Below are positions 36,176 through 48,937 of a stretch of DNA of 64,000 nt, piece after piece (position 1 is the first letter of the stretch; every line of letters starts with the position of its first letter). The DNA comes from Larus michahellis (taxonomy: Eukaryota > Chordata > Aves > Charadriiformes > Laridae): the NCBI RefSeq assembly GCF_964199755.1, contig NC_133907.1, forward strand, positions 4,221,001 to 4,285,000. Direction: 5' to 3'. Under the pieces are notes generated by a model, which made no database searches, was not told the origin of the DNA, and saw only the letters and a program-made list of their open reading frames with translations. Made by a program: the position numbers and the translations under genes.

Positions 36176-39100
36176 CTTCACTCCCCTGGGTTGCACAAGA
36201 GATAGCAAAGCCAGTCTTAATTGCTCTTTGAGCACAGAGACTTCACCTCATTATCCAAATTCCACAGCAGCACAGCACTAGAAAGCCCAGCGTGGATGGG
36301 GACCCAGGAGAAGAAGTTGTTAGGACAACTAACATTATTTTTCTTTTACTCCCATCCTTTCAAATTAGGATTCCTCCCTTTGTCTTGCTTATTACCTCTG
36401 CAATCCAATAACTGTGCTGGAGAACCCCCTTGCAGACATGCCATGCTCATCTGCTAAAGGCAACCGGCAGGGAAACAGAATCCCATTAACATCTCAATGG
36501 CCATTGATAGTTTCTAGAGTTAACAGCATTCCAAGACAGCTGCCCATGCCAGCACCACGGGGCTGGGGATGTCCTGCAGAAGAGCCAGGGTCTCCAAGAG
36601 CTGCTGGGTCTGAGGGCTGGAGCTTCCTTCCTGGCTTGCAGGAAGAGAGCAAACAGCTCCAGCCACCCATCCACCACCTCTCTGTGCTACAGCTTTTATT
36701 CCCCATCACCTCTGGCCAGAGGAAAACACTCACACGGCATTTGTCTTGATTGCTCCCCTGCAGAGGTGGAGATGGGGCAGTTAGTACATCCCTTGCCTGA
36801 CAAAACCAGGCTGTTTATAAGTAAGAATCATTACTCTGATTTTCTTTAAAGCACCTCCAGGAGCCACTTTGCCTTCACTGCAGCTTGTGGTTGGGTTTGT
36901 CAACAGCTGGTGGACCCATTGCAATTATTACCAAAGGCACTTTCTTCACCCACAATTCACCAGTTCACTGAAGGAAACATCTGCTCTATCCTCATCCCCC
37001 AGAAAAATCAGGGCCTACACCCCTCGCCTGCTTCCCAGGGGTGTCCCACAAGGTGAGCACCATCACCTGCCTAAGCTAAGCCTGGCTTGCTTTGGCTGGG
37101 AAGGGTTAGGAAGCTGGAGGACCTAGCCCAGCTTGTGGCAGTTCACCCAGGGGTGATGAATGAGCTCAGGTTTCTCCTTTCCAGCTCACCCCAACACCCA
37201 TAAACCCCTGTTTGCAGGGGGAGGCCAGCCGCCAAGGAGGAGGAGGTTCCTGGGGGATGCGGTGGCCAACCTCTCTGCATCCCCAGGCTGGGACCAGAGC
37301 ACCTCAGGGGACACTCAGCCCCAAGGCAGAGGTTACAGTACAGTGGCAGTTATCCTACAATAAATAACCTGACCACGCACACTAGCTCGACTCACCAAAA
37401 GCCGTCACTTACAGGCTGCTCAACATAATCGGTTCTGGATATTAACCTGCAGCGCTGTACCATCTTTTGAAAAGCCTGAACACCTCATACAAATAAATCA
37501 CCCTAATAACCAGCCAGTGCAAGATAGTCAGCCAAGAACATTTTGTTTTGGTGAGGAAAGAGTATTGATCGTGTATCTGTGTCCTTGAGATGAACTTGAC
37601 TCTTTGACAGCAGCAAGAGCCCAACAAAACAAGATAATGTCCCCTGTTAATCCCCTGGCGGGGCAGGGGTGAAGCAAAGCAGTCTTATCAAACTGGACCC
37701 AGTCACGGGACTTCTCTGGTGGCTGCAGGAGCTTCATGGTCATGCCCAGGGTCTGTAAAGCAAAGAGCTGCAGCTCCCTGGCTCAGCTGCTGGGAGGGAT
37801 GCTGAGCCCAGCACTGCACAACCCCTTCCTCCAAAGCCAGAAAGTGAAGCAGAGGAGAAAGCGATCCCTTTTGGTGTCCAGGAACGCTGGAGTCCTAGAG
37901 CGGCAATCCATATCTGAGCTGTTCATGTGATTACACCTTTCTCGGAGCCCCTGCTTTTCAGTCAAACCTTCTCTCTGTCTCTGCAAACTGTCTATGGATG
38001 AGTGTCTCACAGACATGGAGGTGACACTCACAACCTACCCCAGAAAAGAGCAAGGACTGCCAGCACTGTGACCACAGGGACATGATCATACCTTGTCCCC
38101 AAAGCAAGGTGCATCCTGAGGGGTACCGCTGGGTGACTGAGAAGCCACCTTCATTTTGCTTTGTTTAGCAGCTCCTCTTCAACTCTACTCCAGACACAAG
38201 GATATACTTTCAAAAATGGGGCAAAAGAGCCCTGGAAAGCTACTGCCCGATCAGCAGGTGATCTGTGACCTCAGGAGCAGTAGCACAGGTGCATTAGAAA
38301 CTTCCAACACCACCACCCCCAGCAGAACAGAATAGAATCAGTTCTCCCTTTTCTTTCCCACAGTTAATTCATTTCATTTTAAATGGCTGGGCATGTCTGC
38401 TATCCCTGCAAGCCCTGGCGGGAAGAACACACTCATTCCCTTCCCTGGTGAAGTCACTCCTCCCAGCAAGCCTGGTTTCACCTCCCCTGGCACTCCTGCA
38501 TGGAATACAAAGCATCCTCAACTCAAAGGCTCAAAATTAAGTCCATCTGAGATTACTGTGACTTTGAAAAAGGACAAGAAAGAGGGAGTCCGTCTCCGGG
38601 GCTGATCCAGAGTAACTCATCCTCTTTAATTGCCCCTGTGGATTAACAAGGGAGGTGACATCGGCTTCATTCCTAGTGCCCTGGAGAAGTCCCCCTCAGA
38701 AGGGCTGAAACATGGTTAGAGGCAGCAGCTGTCTGCCTTAGACCACAGCCCTCTAGACAACATGCCCTTGCTGGAGGGCTGAAGCATCACAGAGGGCTCA
38801 GGTGGCATCACTCACACAGCTGGTGAGGAAATAAGCCCATCATTTGAGCAGATATTTTGCAGTGCCTTCCAAAAGCAACCCAGGCAAAGAAAGCTCCTGC
38901 CCTGCCTGTCCCCTGCCGGTGCTGGGCTTTCCCGATGCCCCCAGGCACCGCCAGCAGCGCAGCACTCCATAACTCCAGAGTGATGGATGGTCTTTGTCTG
39001 GAGTCAGCAGCATGTCAACTTCATGATGGCAATAAAGCACCATCAGCTTAGCCTTGGAAGGGATTTCCCCCTCCCTGATATGCTGCCTGTTCTCTCTGTT

Positions 39101-41454
39101 TGCACAGCTGACTCGAGCTGCATAGTGTGAACATGGGTTTCAGGAGGCAAAGTCCATCTCTCCATGGCGTGGATTTGTCAAGGATGGGAGCTTTGTCCCT
39201 CTTGCACCGTGGTGGCGATGGAGCTGCTCGCACAAGAGTAGATCCAAGTGGCAATGGGCGAAAACACAGCTCGCGTCCTTTGTAACAGCAGCTTGAACTA
39301 ATGCTTGATTTTCAGGGCTTTGTACCACCATAATATTGATAATCAAGTGGAAGGACATCCAGCCAGAGAAAACAAGGTGAATAAAACATCCTCTCCGCCT
39401 TCCCTCCAGGCACTTCCCATTCCACATCATGCCAGTGCACACAACGTGCCTCCTCTGGTCGGATCCGGAGCCGACACAAGGGACAGATTCTCTCTCTGTT
39501 GATGGAAGTGCTCCTGCTGCAAAGCAATTTCATGCGTGAATTTAGATGTGTTTGCCAATGCTCTCCCCAAAGCAGGTGAGTTTTACTGCAAACCTGTTAG
39601 AGGAGCTAGGCAAGGAGCACAGCTCAAAGCTAGCGCCGTCCATTTGTCTAGGGGATATAAAAGAAACAAAAGCCTCTCGACTTACACCAGACAACGAGAT
39701 TAAATTCTTAGTCCCCATTTCATCCCTGACAAGGTTGTTTTAATCAAACACATCCTAACCAAGGCACGCAGGAGACCGTGCTCACCGGGGATAATGAGAA
39801 GGCGGCAGAGGCAGGCGGGAGGGAGGGATGCGGCCCCGGTGCAGGGCACAGCCCATGTCTGATCCCCAGGATTCCAGCCAGCCCCACAGCCCCCAGCCTC
39901 TTAGGGACATGTCCCTAAACACACAGCACCTGGCACACAGCCACCAGCCTGACAGGCAGTTCCAAGATAACAGCATTTGGGGCGCGAAAGGACAGCTTTT
40001 GCACCCTCCCAGGGAACCGAGAGATGTGCTCGATGCTGAAAACCAGCAAGTCACGATGGAAGGATTTTTCAATGCAGCTTTTACACCCTTTTGCCCTGGG
40101 GAATAGTTACAGATTAGCAAACTTAACATCACATTCTCCTGAAGTTCTCTCCCTGCGTTTCCTTCTCTGTCACAAAGGCAACAGCGATTCCTGGAAAACT
40201 GCCTTCTCCCTGCAGACCTATGAAAACCCTCTTTCCCTTGCAGTTAACAAACTGTGCCAGCTTTCCCAAAAAACAGGCAGAAGGACGCCTCTGGGGGTCT
40301 TTCATCTGAGGAAAGATCATCCATATCATTCCTGTGGATCTTCTCGGGCAATCTTCTGTTCAATTTTGCTTAGGCCAGGTTTTGGTTGAAAACTGTCAGA
40401 TTTGGGTTCAAATACAGAAAACATCTGTAAGAGTTGTACACTGAGCATAAACAAATTACCACCTACTGAAAAGTCGGGGGTACCCACAGCCTTAAGGAGT
40501 TACCTCCCCGAGTGCAATGAAGTGTTTTGCTCCCACCCCCGTTACCAGTGCACAATAATCTTGCCAGAAAAGGGTAAACATCCCCAGAAGAGGAGCAAAG
40601 TCAAACACAGCTCTTCGCTACATTGCTCATTTAAAGGAGGTGACCTGCTTGGTTAAATGACACCGCACACACCGCCAGGCGTACCACTGATGGATGCTTG
40701 TGTTTTTGCCTCGCCTGGTGTTGAAACAAAGGTCAGGCAACCCGCAGCTGGGGAATACATTTAGAAGACTAAAGGAGAATCAAAAGACCCTTGATTTCCT
40801 TTATGCTCTTTTTATAGGGGACATGAAGGTAAAGTGATCTTACATTGTTGCTGGTTTTGGTATGTGACCTGCGGTGTGTTTCTGCCAAGCTTCACAGGAC
40901 TCCTGCCTTTTGTGATGCGCGTCTGAAGGCTTTAGCTGCATTTCCAGAGCTGGACCAAAGACCCAGCAGGGGAAAGCCAGCTGCGCTCCCCCAGAACAGC
41001 TGAAACCAGCACAGATCTGGCAAGGTACATCTGTTTATTTGTTCATTTTGAGCACTGTAATGTTGTGTACCCTCCTCCCACTCCCCCCCCCCCCCCCATT
41101 GTACATCTTCCTTTGTTAAAGCCAACCAGCGTTCCTTATTGAAGCAGTTTAACCCCCCGCTTCCCACTGCTCCACACATCCCTCATCCAGCCAGCCACAG
41201 CTTGCCAGCCCTGGGTGCTGCCTGTGCACCTCAACATCTCCCTCATTCCTGAGGGGAACAGCTCTGGAGCATCAGCTGCTCACCACCATCTACCTTATTT
41301 ACTATTTAAAGAGCCCTGCAGAGAGGGGGGGGGGAAAACAAACCCCAACTTTTTCCTCCCCTCCTTCCCTGGTGTGAACAAGTGCTAATTGCCGAGATGT
41401 GCGATGCACACACAGAGCCATCATGTTGATACGATCGCAAAGCCGGGTAACGTC

Positions 41455-41552
41455 AGCATCCCAGAGACCCTCCTCCAAGTCGGATTAGAGAGAAGAGGCT
41501 CAACGGTGCCGAGCAGCAGGGGCCGGAGGAGGCAGCCGGAGCCGCTCGCCAG
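41455..41552 (+). other. NPBWR2: Probable 5' non-coding exon of NPBWR2
   Basis: A GC-rich segment (GGGGCCGGAGGAGGCAGCCG, then GAGCCGCTCGCCAG) ends at a consensus donor, CCAG|GTAAGGG, at 41553. It is about 1.2 kb upstream of the NPBWR2 start codon on the same strand. Just before it are CCGGGTAACGTCAGC (a CRE-like half site) and, at 41297, an AT-rich TTATTTACTATTTAAA. The exon start is not defined by the sequence. The acceptor could be CTTCTCAAACAG at 42652 or GACCAGCAG at 42720. Confidence 0.5.
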
Positions 41553-42722
41553 GTAAGGGACACCTCAACCCTCCCCATTCCCAATCCCGCCTTTCCTGCT
41601 CACTTTACCTCCGTGCGACAACAAAAACCACCCCAAGCGAAGTGAGGCACTTCTCCTTGCAGAGCCTGGGGACCAGCTGCCAAATCTTTGATCTTCGGGG
41701 GGTCTCGGTTGTTTGTTTGTTTGCTTCCCTGCGGAGGAATTCTTGGAAGCCTGGGTCAGGCAGTAGCGATGGATGTGGCAACCGCTAGAGGTGTAAACAG
41801 ATGGGGTAATTCTGGCTTTGGCTCTAAAGCAGATTTGCTTTCAGGGTACTTCTTCCCCCCCTTCCCTGAATAATCCTGAACTTTTGAGATTCCCGGGTTT
41901 GTCTGTCCGTCTGTACCAAGTTTTGTGTGCTGCCACAGGTGTCTGTAAAGGGGATGGTCTTCATGTTGACTAAGATCATAACCTACCCTTGCTTAAAGAG
42001 TTACTTTAATTTTGGGTTAACCCTTAGTTCTGGAAATACTCCTTGAACTTTATTTCCACCCCCCCCCCCCCGCCTTCTTCTTTTGCCAGGGGACCCTGGG
42101 AGCGGGGAGTAGCCCTGTCGGAAACTTCTTCATTGTTTGTGAAATCTCAGTCAATGAAAAGAGTCTGAACTCCGACACAAAGAAAGGCACTAATTAAACG
42201 CTGCCACGCTTCTGCTCCAGCGGGGAAAAGCAGGCACTGTGCAAGAGAAACAGCAGCCATCCCTGGAGTCCTCCGAGGGCTGTGAATAGCCGACCAGGCA
42301 CAAAGCTTCGTCTCTGCCCTCCCTGTTCCTGCCAGCCCTGGGAAGAACTCTTGCTGCAGACAGTTGAACTGAGGCCACTTGACTTCCCCAGCAAAGAAAA
42401 GCCACAGCTCACCGGGATGCTCTCAGAGAGATGAGTTCCATGACTAACACAGGGAGTTATAATTCTCATTTGCTTTTTTTCATGGAGCCTTATGTGTCTT
42501 TCAATCATTTCCCCCCCCCCCAATCGCTTCAAAATCTAAATTCCCCAATGGCATGGGACAAGAGAGGCGAGTTTGATGGTCCATGCTGCCTCACAAGCCA
42601 CTCTTTGGAAATAACCCACTTCTAAATGAGATAGCAGCTGCTTCTCAAACAGAAAAAAGGCGCTGTCTCCTGGGCTAGCAGGGCTTTCAATCATATCCGT
42701 GGGCAGTCTGTGACCAGCAGGC

Positions 42723-43721
42723 ATGGGAAACGGCTCTCTCTGGGATGATCTGAACAGCACCTGCAGCAACGCAGGTAACAGCTGCTACCTGCACAACAGC
42801 ATGAGGTTCAACTTAACATTCCAAGAGCAGGCAGCTGATTTCTACATTGTCCTGCCTGTCATTTACTCTGTGATCTGTGCTGTTGGGCTCACAGGCAACA
42901 CTGCTGTCATCTATGTGATCCTCAAGGCCCCCAAGATGAAGACTGTGACAAACATGTTCATCCTGAACCTTGCTATAGCTGATGACTTGTTCACACTTGT
43001 CTTGCCCATTAATATTGCTGAACACCTCCTCCACTACTGGCCCTTTGGAGAAGTCCTCTGCAAGGTCATCTTGTCCATAGACCACTATAATATCTTCTCC
43101 AGCATTTATTTCCTAACAGTGATGAGCATAGACAGGTATCTGGTAGTACTGGCCACGGTCAGGTCCAAGAGGATGCCACATCGTACGTACCGAGCAGCCA
43201 GGATTGTCAGTTTGTGCATCTGGATCCTAGTCACCATCATAGTTCTCCCTTTCATCATCTTTGCCAATGTCTACATAGATGACCTGGAGATCAAGAGTTG
43301 CGGTCTCAACTTCCCCAAGCCTGAAAGGCTTTGGTTCAAAGCCAGCAGGATCTATACCCTCATCCTTGGCTTTGCAATTCCAGTATCCACCATCTGCATC
43401 CTTTACACCATGATGCTCTACAAGCTAAGGAACATGCACTTGAACTCTAATGCTAAAGCCCTGGACAAAGCCAAGAAGAAAGTCACTATTATGGTCTTCA
43501 TAGTCCTGGCTGTGTGTCTCTTCTGTTGGACCCCCTTTCACTTGGCCACCATCGTGGCTTTGACCTCTGACTTGCCCCAGACCTCCATGGTCATTGGTAT
43601 ATCCTACTTCATCACCAGCCTAAGCTATGCCAACTCATGCTTGAATCCTTTCTTGTATGCTTTCCTGGATGACAGTTTTCGGAAAAGTTTCCGGAAGATG
43701 CTGGAATGCAGAACTTCTTGA
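42723..43721 (+). CDS. NPBWR2: Neuropeptides B/W receptor 2
   Basis: This is an intact 332-residue class A GPCR in one exon, close to the usual length of about 333. It sits in the plasma membrane, binds neuropeptide W and neuropeptide B, and couples to Gi/o. Visible landmarks are N-glycosylation sites N3, N11 and N30; GN (N59) in TM1; LAIADD with D87 in TM2; WPFG before C113; D120, the amine/peptide contact position, in TM3; DRY at 137-139; CWTPFH in TM6; NPFLYAF in TM7; and a short tail. The start is the first ATG after an in-frame acceptor and lies directly before the N-glycosylated tail. NPBWR1 is a close paralogue. I choose NPBWR2 because the neighbour is OPRL1; NPBWR1 neighbours OPRK1. 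Reading frame and family are secure. Confidence 0.93.
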   Translation: MGNGSLWDDLNSTCSNAGNSCYLHNSMRFNLTFQEQAADFYIVLPVIYSVICAVGLTGNTAVIYVILKAPKMKTVTNMFILNLAIADDLFTLVLPINIAEHLLHYWPFGEVLCKVILSIDHYNIFSSIYFLTVMSIDRYLVVLATVRSKRMPHRTYRAARIVSLCIWILVTIIVLPFIIFANVYIDDLEIKSCGLNFPKPERLWFKASRIYTLILGFAIPVSTICILYTMMLYKLRNMHLNSNAKALDKAKKKVTIMVFIVLAVCLFCWTPFHLATIVALTSDLPQTSMVIGISYFITSLSYANSCLNPFLYAFLDDSFRKSFRKMLECRTS

Positions 43722-44484
43722 ACAGTGGTTTGGGGCTCACAGATCTCTCCCATGGCTTTGCAGGGGCAACTTTGCAGACTGAAGGGGTGGCTCATGAATG
43801 TACAATGTTTGTTCTTTCATTCACACGTAACGTGTGTGTCCATTTATCATTATTATTCACATGGTTTGTCCTGCTTACTCGCCAGTCCTGCATTTTCCCT
43901 CTGCACCTCCCAACTTCTCAAAGTTGCTTTTCTATATTCTTGCTTTTAATCACACACCCTGAAGCATTAGGACAGAAAACTTCCTTTCCAGAGGTATATT
44001 TCTACTACATAGTGGTCCTTTATTGCCCTCTGCTGTACAGCACAGAGATACTGGGGACCAGCTTTCAGATTAATGTAACGCTCGGTTCTTAATAGCTGTG
44101 TTATTTGGAGGATTGGTTCATGGAGCAGAGCTAACAAGCACTTTCAAGGACACATCAACAAAAGACAGAGGATGAAAGATGAGTATTTGCAAGAGAAAAT
44201 GAACCATTTTCACATCCATGTACGTGCATATGTGTGTTATGGCTTTGGGTTGGTTTTTTTTTTGATTTTGAGATGTCTGCTTTCCACCCCCACCTCAAAC
44301 TCCCTCTTTCCTGAGCTGTTAACACAAGTTAAATTTAAACCAAAAGCAAGATCTGCATCTCAAAAATAGTGTTAAACAACACACCATCCAAATATTATGG
44401 CAACTGTGGGAATTTGTGTTAGAAATTATTTTTAACTAATTGTTCCTGTTGTCAAATATATACTTACTGAAGAGTGATTAATGA

Positions 44485-44490
44485 AATAAA
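44485..44490 (+). terminator. NPBWR2: Proximal poly(A) signal of NPBWR2
   Basis: A canonical AATAAA on the coding strand, 764 bases past the stop codon. Confidence 0.55.
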
Positions 44491-44592
44491 CCTACTGTGA
44501 AAAAAAGAGACTGGTCCTTCTTTCACCAGAGAAAACTTATGGTATTTGTCCCATGTCTTTGCTGTGTATACATTGCATTTTATCTAGCGTAA

Positions 44593-44598
44593 AATAAA
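44593..44598 (+). terminator. NPBWR2: Distal poly(A) signal of NPBWR2
   Basis: A canonical AATAAA with a GT-rich element (AAGGTGTTTTGTAGG) about 25 bases downstream, the better-formed of the two signals. Confidence 0.55.
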
Positions 44599-44620
44599 AT
44601 ATTGTATATTTATAACAAAA

Positions 44621-46707
44621 TCAAGGTGTTTTGTAGGCCACAAGAAAAACCCTAGCAAGCACTGCAGGTAAAATTCCTTCTTTAACAGGTAAATAGTAAA
44701 GCAAAGGACTTCAACAGAACCAGAGCCTGCGAGGAAGGGTCTGGAAATCAGAAATACAGTACAAAAAGCTTCAAGAACAACCGTAAACCTGTTGAAACCC
44801 CACTCTCCCTCTCCCAGCATGGGAACTTCTCCTTCACTGGTAGGTAGTGGGATGAGCACACCATACCTCCCAGCTTTTGGGGTCATGGAAAAGCCTCACC
44901 TCCACCATCAACGTGTGGAGGTGAATAGGGCTCCTTGCCATATTCAGTCCTTAGTAGTGATCTACCGCAGCCAGGAGAATACTGCATGCGCCACAGCTCC
45001 TTTATTTTGGCTCTATATTAGCCACCAAAGCACCTAGTTAAATGGGAGTGGACTTTTTTGGCCAAAGCAACACCAGAAGCTACCATCCCTCATCACCTCT
45101 GCAAAAACCAAACTGCTCCCAGGGGTCCTTGTCCAGCCGAGCACAGCAGTAAGCTGTCTTGTAGGTCTACAGTAAGTAAATATAGCCAAATATATTACTG
45201 GTTTAAAGGGAGGTTGTCTCAGCTAAAATTTTCCTCTCCAGCTTTCCCCAGATCCCCAAGCACCAAGCTCAGCTCTTACCTGTCCAAATTCCACCAGGAA
45301 AGTACAGGACAGGTAAAACCAAAGAAGACAGGGTTAGAGACCAGCTAGATTGCACATACCAGAGCCCATCCAGGGGGCAACGTACCTACAGCAGTTATCC
45401 AAGGTCTATTCAGAAAAGGGGGCTGAAGACAAGGCTGCAACAGGAGTCCAAGGTCCATCCAGGAGGCAGAGCTGGAAACAGATATCCCTCCAAAAAACAA
45501 GGAGGGAGGCTGCAGGGCTCTGCTTAAATGGGCTCCTGGAGCAATGGGTGAGGGTGTGGGTGGAAGTCCCAGGTGAGGTCACTCAGGGCGATTCAGTCCT
45601 CTCAGTGCTCTCAGGGCTCTGACACCAAAATTAACAACCTTCAATACATCGTGATGGCAATTTCATGTTTCCCTTTTAGAAAGCTGAAAGCAATCTGTGA
45701 AAACAAGATCACTTGTGTTGCCTTCTCAGTATTAAAGGTGTTAACCTTGGATGAACAATGAAGGAGAACGCATTCTTCTAGCTGAAACTTTGCTAGGAAT
45801 TCCATTTTTTTATACTAACTAACATTAACTTGCAGTAAAGATCAAGAGCTGAATCCCTGGTGTCAGCCAGCCTCATGAGAAAGAGTCCACAGTGGTGGGT
45901 CCTTATTCCCACAATCTTAAACCCCCCCAGAGTTAGTGCGCACAAGGTTCCCTGACCCAAGTTTCATGGCTCATCTCTATTTCTCATTAGCTGCAGCTTG
46001 CAACTATCAGAAAACGCAAGGATTTTTCAAAACCCGGTCCTGATAGTGTGTCTGTGTGTGCTGGCACGTGCAGGTGTGTGGGGTGATCACTTAGCAAGCC
46101 CCAGACATGAGAGGAGGAACAGGGAGGCACCTGGAGAAGAGATCACCTCCACTTAGAAGGTGCTGGTGGCTCTGAAGAGGTATCGAGTGGCTCAAAGAGT
46201 TTAGAGAAGAGGGGAAAGACCTGGCAGATGAGGTACTGGGGACCATGAGAATGGAGGATTCTGGAAGGAAAGCTGGGTGCCGTGATCCTGAGCAACCTTC
46301 AGAGGGAAGGAGGCAGGTGCCAGCAGCAGATGAGGGAGTGCAGAGGTGTTGCATGTCCCCTTGGAGCAGCCCAGGCAAGGCCAGGGAGCAGAGCCAGCCT
46401 GCGCAGGCAGGCATCACGGGCACCCACCGCTTTAGCACGGTTGCCATCTGCTGGCGATGGGCTCCCCAGATGAAAAAAAACCTCTCTGAGTGCAGAAAAC
46501 TAACTCAAATGATGCCACCTCACACTCAAATTGTTTATCTGACTGCAACGCCACTGTTTGTTTATTGGTGTTAGGTCCGTAGGAAAGGCAATATATTTCA
46601 TTAGGTGGAAAACCTAATATATTTCGTTAAGTGGAAAGTCAGCCGCTTTCAGACCTGACAGTGTCTTTGCTGGAGCTTTTCCCCTTTGAATCCAATGTCA
46701 CGATTGT
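44621..46707. other. Gene-free stretch with imperfect internal repeats near 45.4 kb
   Basis: No exon is supported. Between about 45360 and 45480 a word recurs (CCCATCCAGGGGGCA, TCCATCCAGGAGGCA, and GGTCTATTCAGAAAAG as a weaker third copy). This suggests a degenerate tandem repeat or an old mobile element that I cannot name. Confidence 0.4.
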
Positions 46708-47066
46708 CACAGACTCACAGAGTGGGTGAGGCTGGAGGCACCTCTGGAGAATGCCCAGTCTAACCCCCCTGCTCAAGCAGGGTCACCTACAACAGGTTGC
46801 CTGGGTTTGAATGTCTCCAAGGATGCTTCTTTGGGCAACCTGTTCCAGTACTTCACCACTCTCACAGTAAGAGCTTTTTTCCTACGTTTAAATGGAATTT
46901 CCCATATTTCAGTTTGAGCCTCCTGTTCTGCCACTGGACACCACTGAGAAGAGTCTGGCTCCCTCCTCTCTGCACCCTCCATCACTTTCAGATGTCCCTC
47001 AGATCCCCCCCGCGCCCTCTCTCCCTGAGGATGAGCCGCTCCAGCTCTCAGCCTCTCCTCCTGTGA
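46708..47066 (-). mobile_element. Old CR1 LINE 3' fragment
   Basis: The segment follows the CR1 3' end in order: CACAGACTCACAGAG, the CCCCCCTGCTCAAGCAGGG hairpin-like stretch, GGGCAACCTGTTCCAGT, then the reversed C-terminus of ORF2 (minus-strand reading ALTVRVVKYWNRLPKEASLE). It is clearly more diverged than the copies at 5.6 and 62.5 kb and is broken at about 47066. Confidence 0.85.
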
Positions 47067-48891
47067 TAGCATCCTGCCTGCATCTGTGCTTTTCTCCATG
47101 TAAAATGCTGAAGACGGGAGCGTCGGCTCCTCTTTGCTCTCGTGGGGTGCAAGGCTACAAGGAGAGAAGGGGCTTGCCCTGGCCAAGGTCTCCTCCAGTG
47201 CTTAGGAGGATCTCTGGCTCCCATCGATGCACCGAGCTGGCCCGTGTGCCGGCCAGTGGAGCGTCCGGCGGGGCCCTGTGTTTCAGCCCGGCGGCACTAA
47301 GCGGCACTCTCTGCTTTTGCCTCGGCACGGCTGGCTCTCCCGCAATCCCTGCTCAGCCTCACACGCAGGCTGGTACCACGTTTCGGTGGGGAAAGCTCCG
47401 AAGTGGGGCTGTCCGTGCCCAGGGCAGACCCTCTGAGCGTGGCACCTGAGGCCAGGCTGCTCCGGCTGTTCCTGGCAGAGCAGAAACCACCTTCGAGGAG
47501 GCATTTGCCTGCTCGTCGCACAAGTTCACTCCAGGAAAAACCTGCACGCTCGCTCGTTCATTCGAATTTCATCAGGTTTGTGGGGCTGGCTTGCTGCGGA
47601 TCACACCAGCCCACATTAGCCACAAATTAAAGGCCGGAAGCATTCAATTAACTATTCACCTAACAAATCCCCTATCACTCTTCCAAACCAAGCATGCCTT
47701 CCAGGGTCTGCAGGGTTGCAGGAGGCTGAATTGGTGACCAGCACAACTCCCTCCCATCCTAACCCCCTTCCCAGCCGGCCGTGCATCGAGTGAGCAAGCC
47801 ACCTCAGCCCCAAATCCAGGGAAATTTCCTTCTGGGACAGTCCTGGATGTCTTAATGAGTGCCAAGGTGCCGGGCAACCTCGCAGATCCCCGGTTACGGC
47901 AGGAGCTGAAGGTTTTTCCACTTGCTCCTACCCACTGCAGCAGCACAGAGGAAGGCAGTGGGCTCCTGTCCGCCTCCTCCTCGGGAAGGACATCACCTTC
48001 CCCGCTCCGGCTGTGCCCAGGAGGACAGACAGCCCTGGAGGACTTCGCTTCATCATCCCCGGGAGAGGGAGAAGAAGGCATTTTCCACCCCAGAAAGAGG
48101 AATTAGGGCTCATACAGGGCTCATATTCCCACGGCAGGCTTTAAATGCAGGCATCTAAGATAAGAGGTGGGGATCGGAAATTACTATTGCTTTTTAAGTC
48201 TTTGTGCTGCAGCAAGTAATAATGGCTGCTTCGATCAGTTGTCCTCATCCGAGCTGTGCTGCAGCTTGTTCCCCTGCAAAGCCGTAATCCCCTGGTACTT
48301 ACGCAGTCTCGCACTGTCTCCTGCTGCTGGTCACGATTTCGGGTGAGAAAAGAAATTATACCCCACTGAGGGATGAAGGCCCGGCTCTCAGAAGCATCTT
48401 TAGACGGGAAAAAAATTGAAAAGAGAGATTAAAAATGGATGAGCGAAAACTTGGAATAGAGAAGATATGAAGCACGAGCATCTCTAGAGGATACTCTTAG
48501 AAGCAATCCGAGAGAGAGAATGTGTCCCTTTTCTGAACAGCCTGACTTATCCGTAGCACTCGCCTTGTCACCTACGGGACGCTGGGAGCCCCTGGGTGTC
48601 ATCTCGATTAGGGATGACGGGTGCTAACGTGCCGCTGATGCTCCCATTGCAAACCCGAGGAAACAGTGACCCTCCGGCCTTACTGCTAGTTCTGGGAGGA
48701 ACGAGCTGGGTTTGGTGCCTTCAGAGGGTCTCAGCCCCGCAAGAGTTGACATTCCCACCTGCTGCTGAAGAGAAGGGGACTCCCCAGGCCGGGGTCCCTT
48801 TCACCCGTGAGTCAGGAGCACATCTGAGGACCCCGTGTGGGCCATGGGGACACAGCGCTGGCAGCTCCGTGTCCCATGCCTGGGCAGATCA

Positions 48892-48937
48892 TGTTGGGTC
48901 TTACCCCATCTAATCGTGTTGGGCCTTACCCCATCTA
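48892..48937. repeat. 25-bp-period tandem duplication
   Basis: The words TGTTGGGTCTTACCCCATCT (48892) and TGTTGGGCCTTACCCCATCT (48917) differ at one base. Confidence 0.85.

Larger units (their letters stand above)
29180..41440. other. Long gene-free stretch upstream of NPBWR2
   Basis: No coding exon is convincing. By human gene order this is where the 5' part of MYT1 would be expected on the minus strand, but I see no CPTPGC-type zinc-finger codon pattern in either strand's open frames. It holds a CpG-rich zone at 32.4-32.7 kb, a possible LTR at 35.5-36.2 kb, C- and T-rich low-complexity runs at 32.13-32.17 kb, and 17 A at about 33.65 kb. Confidence 0.45.
43722..44620 (+). other. NPBWR2: NPBWR2 3' UTR with two poly(A) signals
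   Basis: The sequence after the stop is AT-rich with no repeat homology. AATAAA lies at 44485-44490, followed 20-40 bases later by CTGTG and an A-rich segment, and again at 44593-44598, followed by TGTTTTGT. Either could define the transcript end, giving a 3' UTR of about 0.8 or 0.9 kb. Confidence 0.6.

Noticed and set aside
42813..43085. Minus-strand frame opposite NPBWR2
   Set aside because: It is a shadow of the receptor coding sequence.
46773..47186. 137-codon minus-strand frame as a gene
   Set aside because: Its C-terminal part is CR1 ORF2 remnant (VRVVKYWNRLP). The rest is unrelated flanking DNA.
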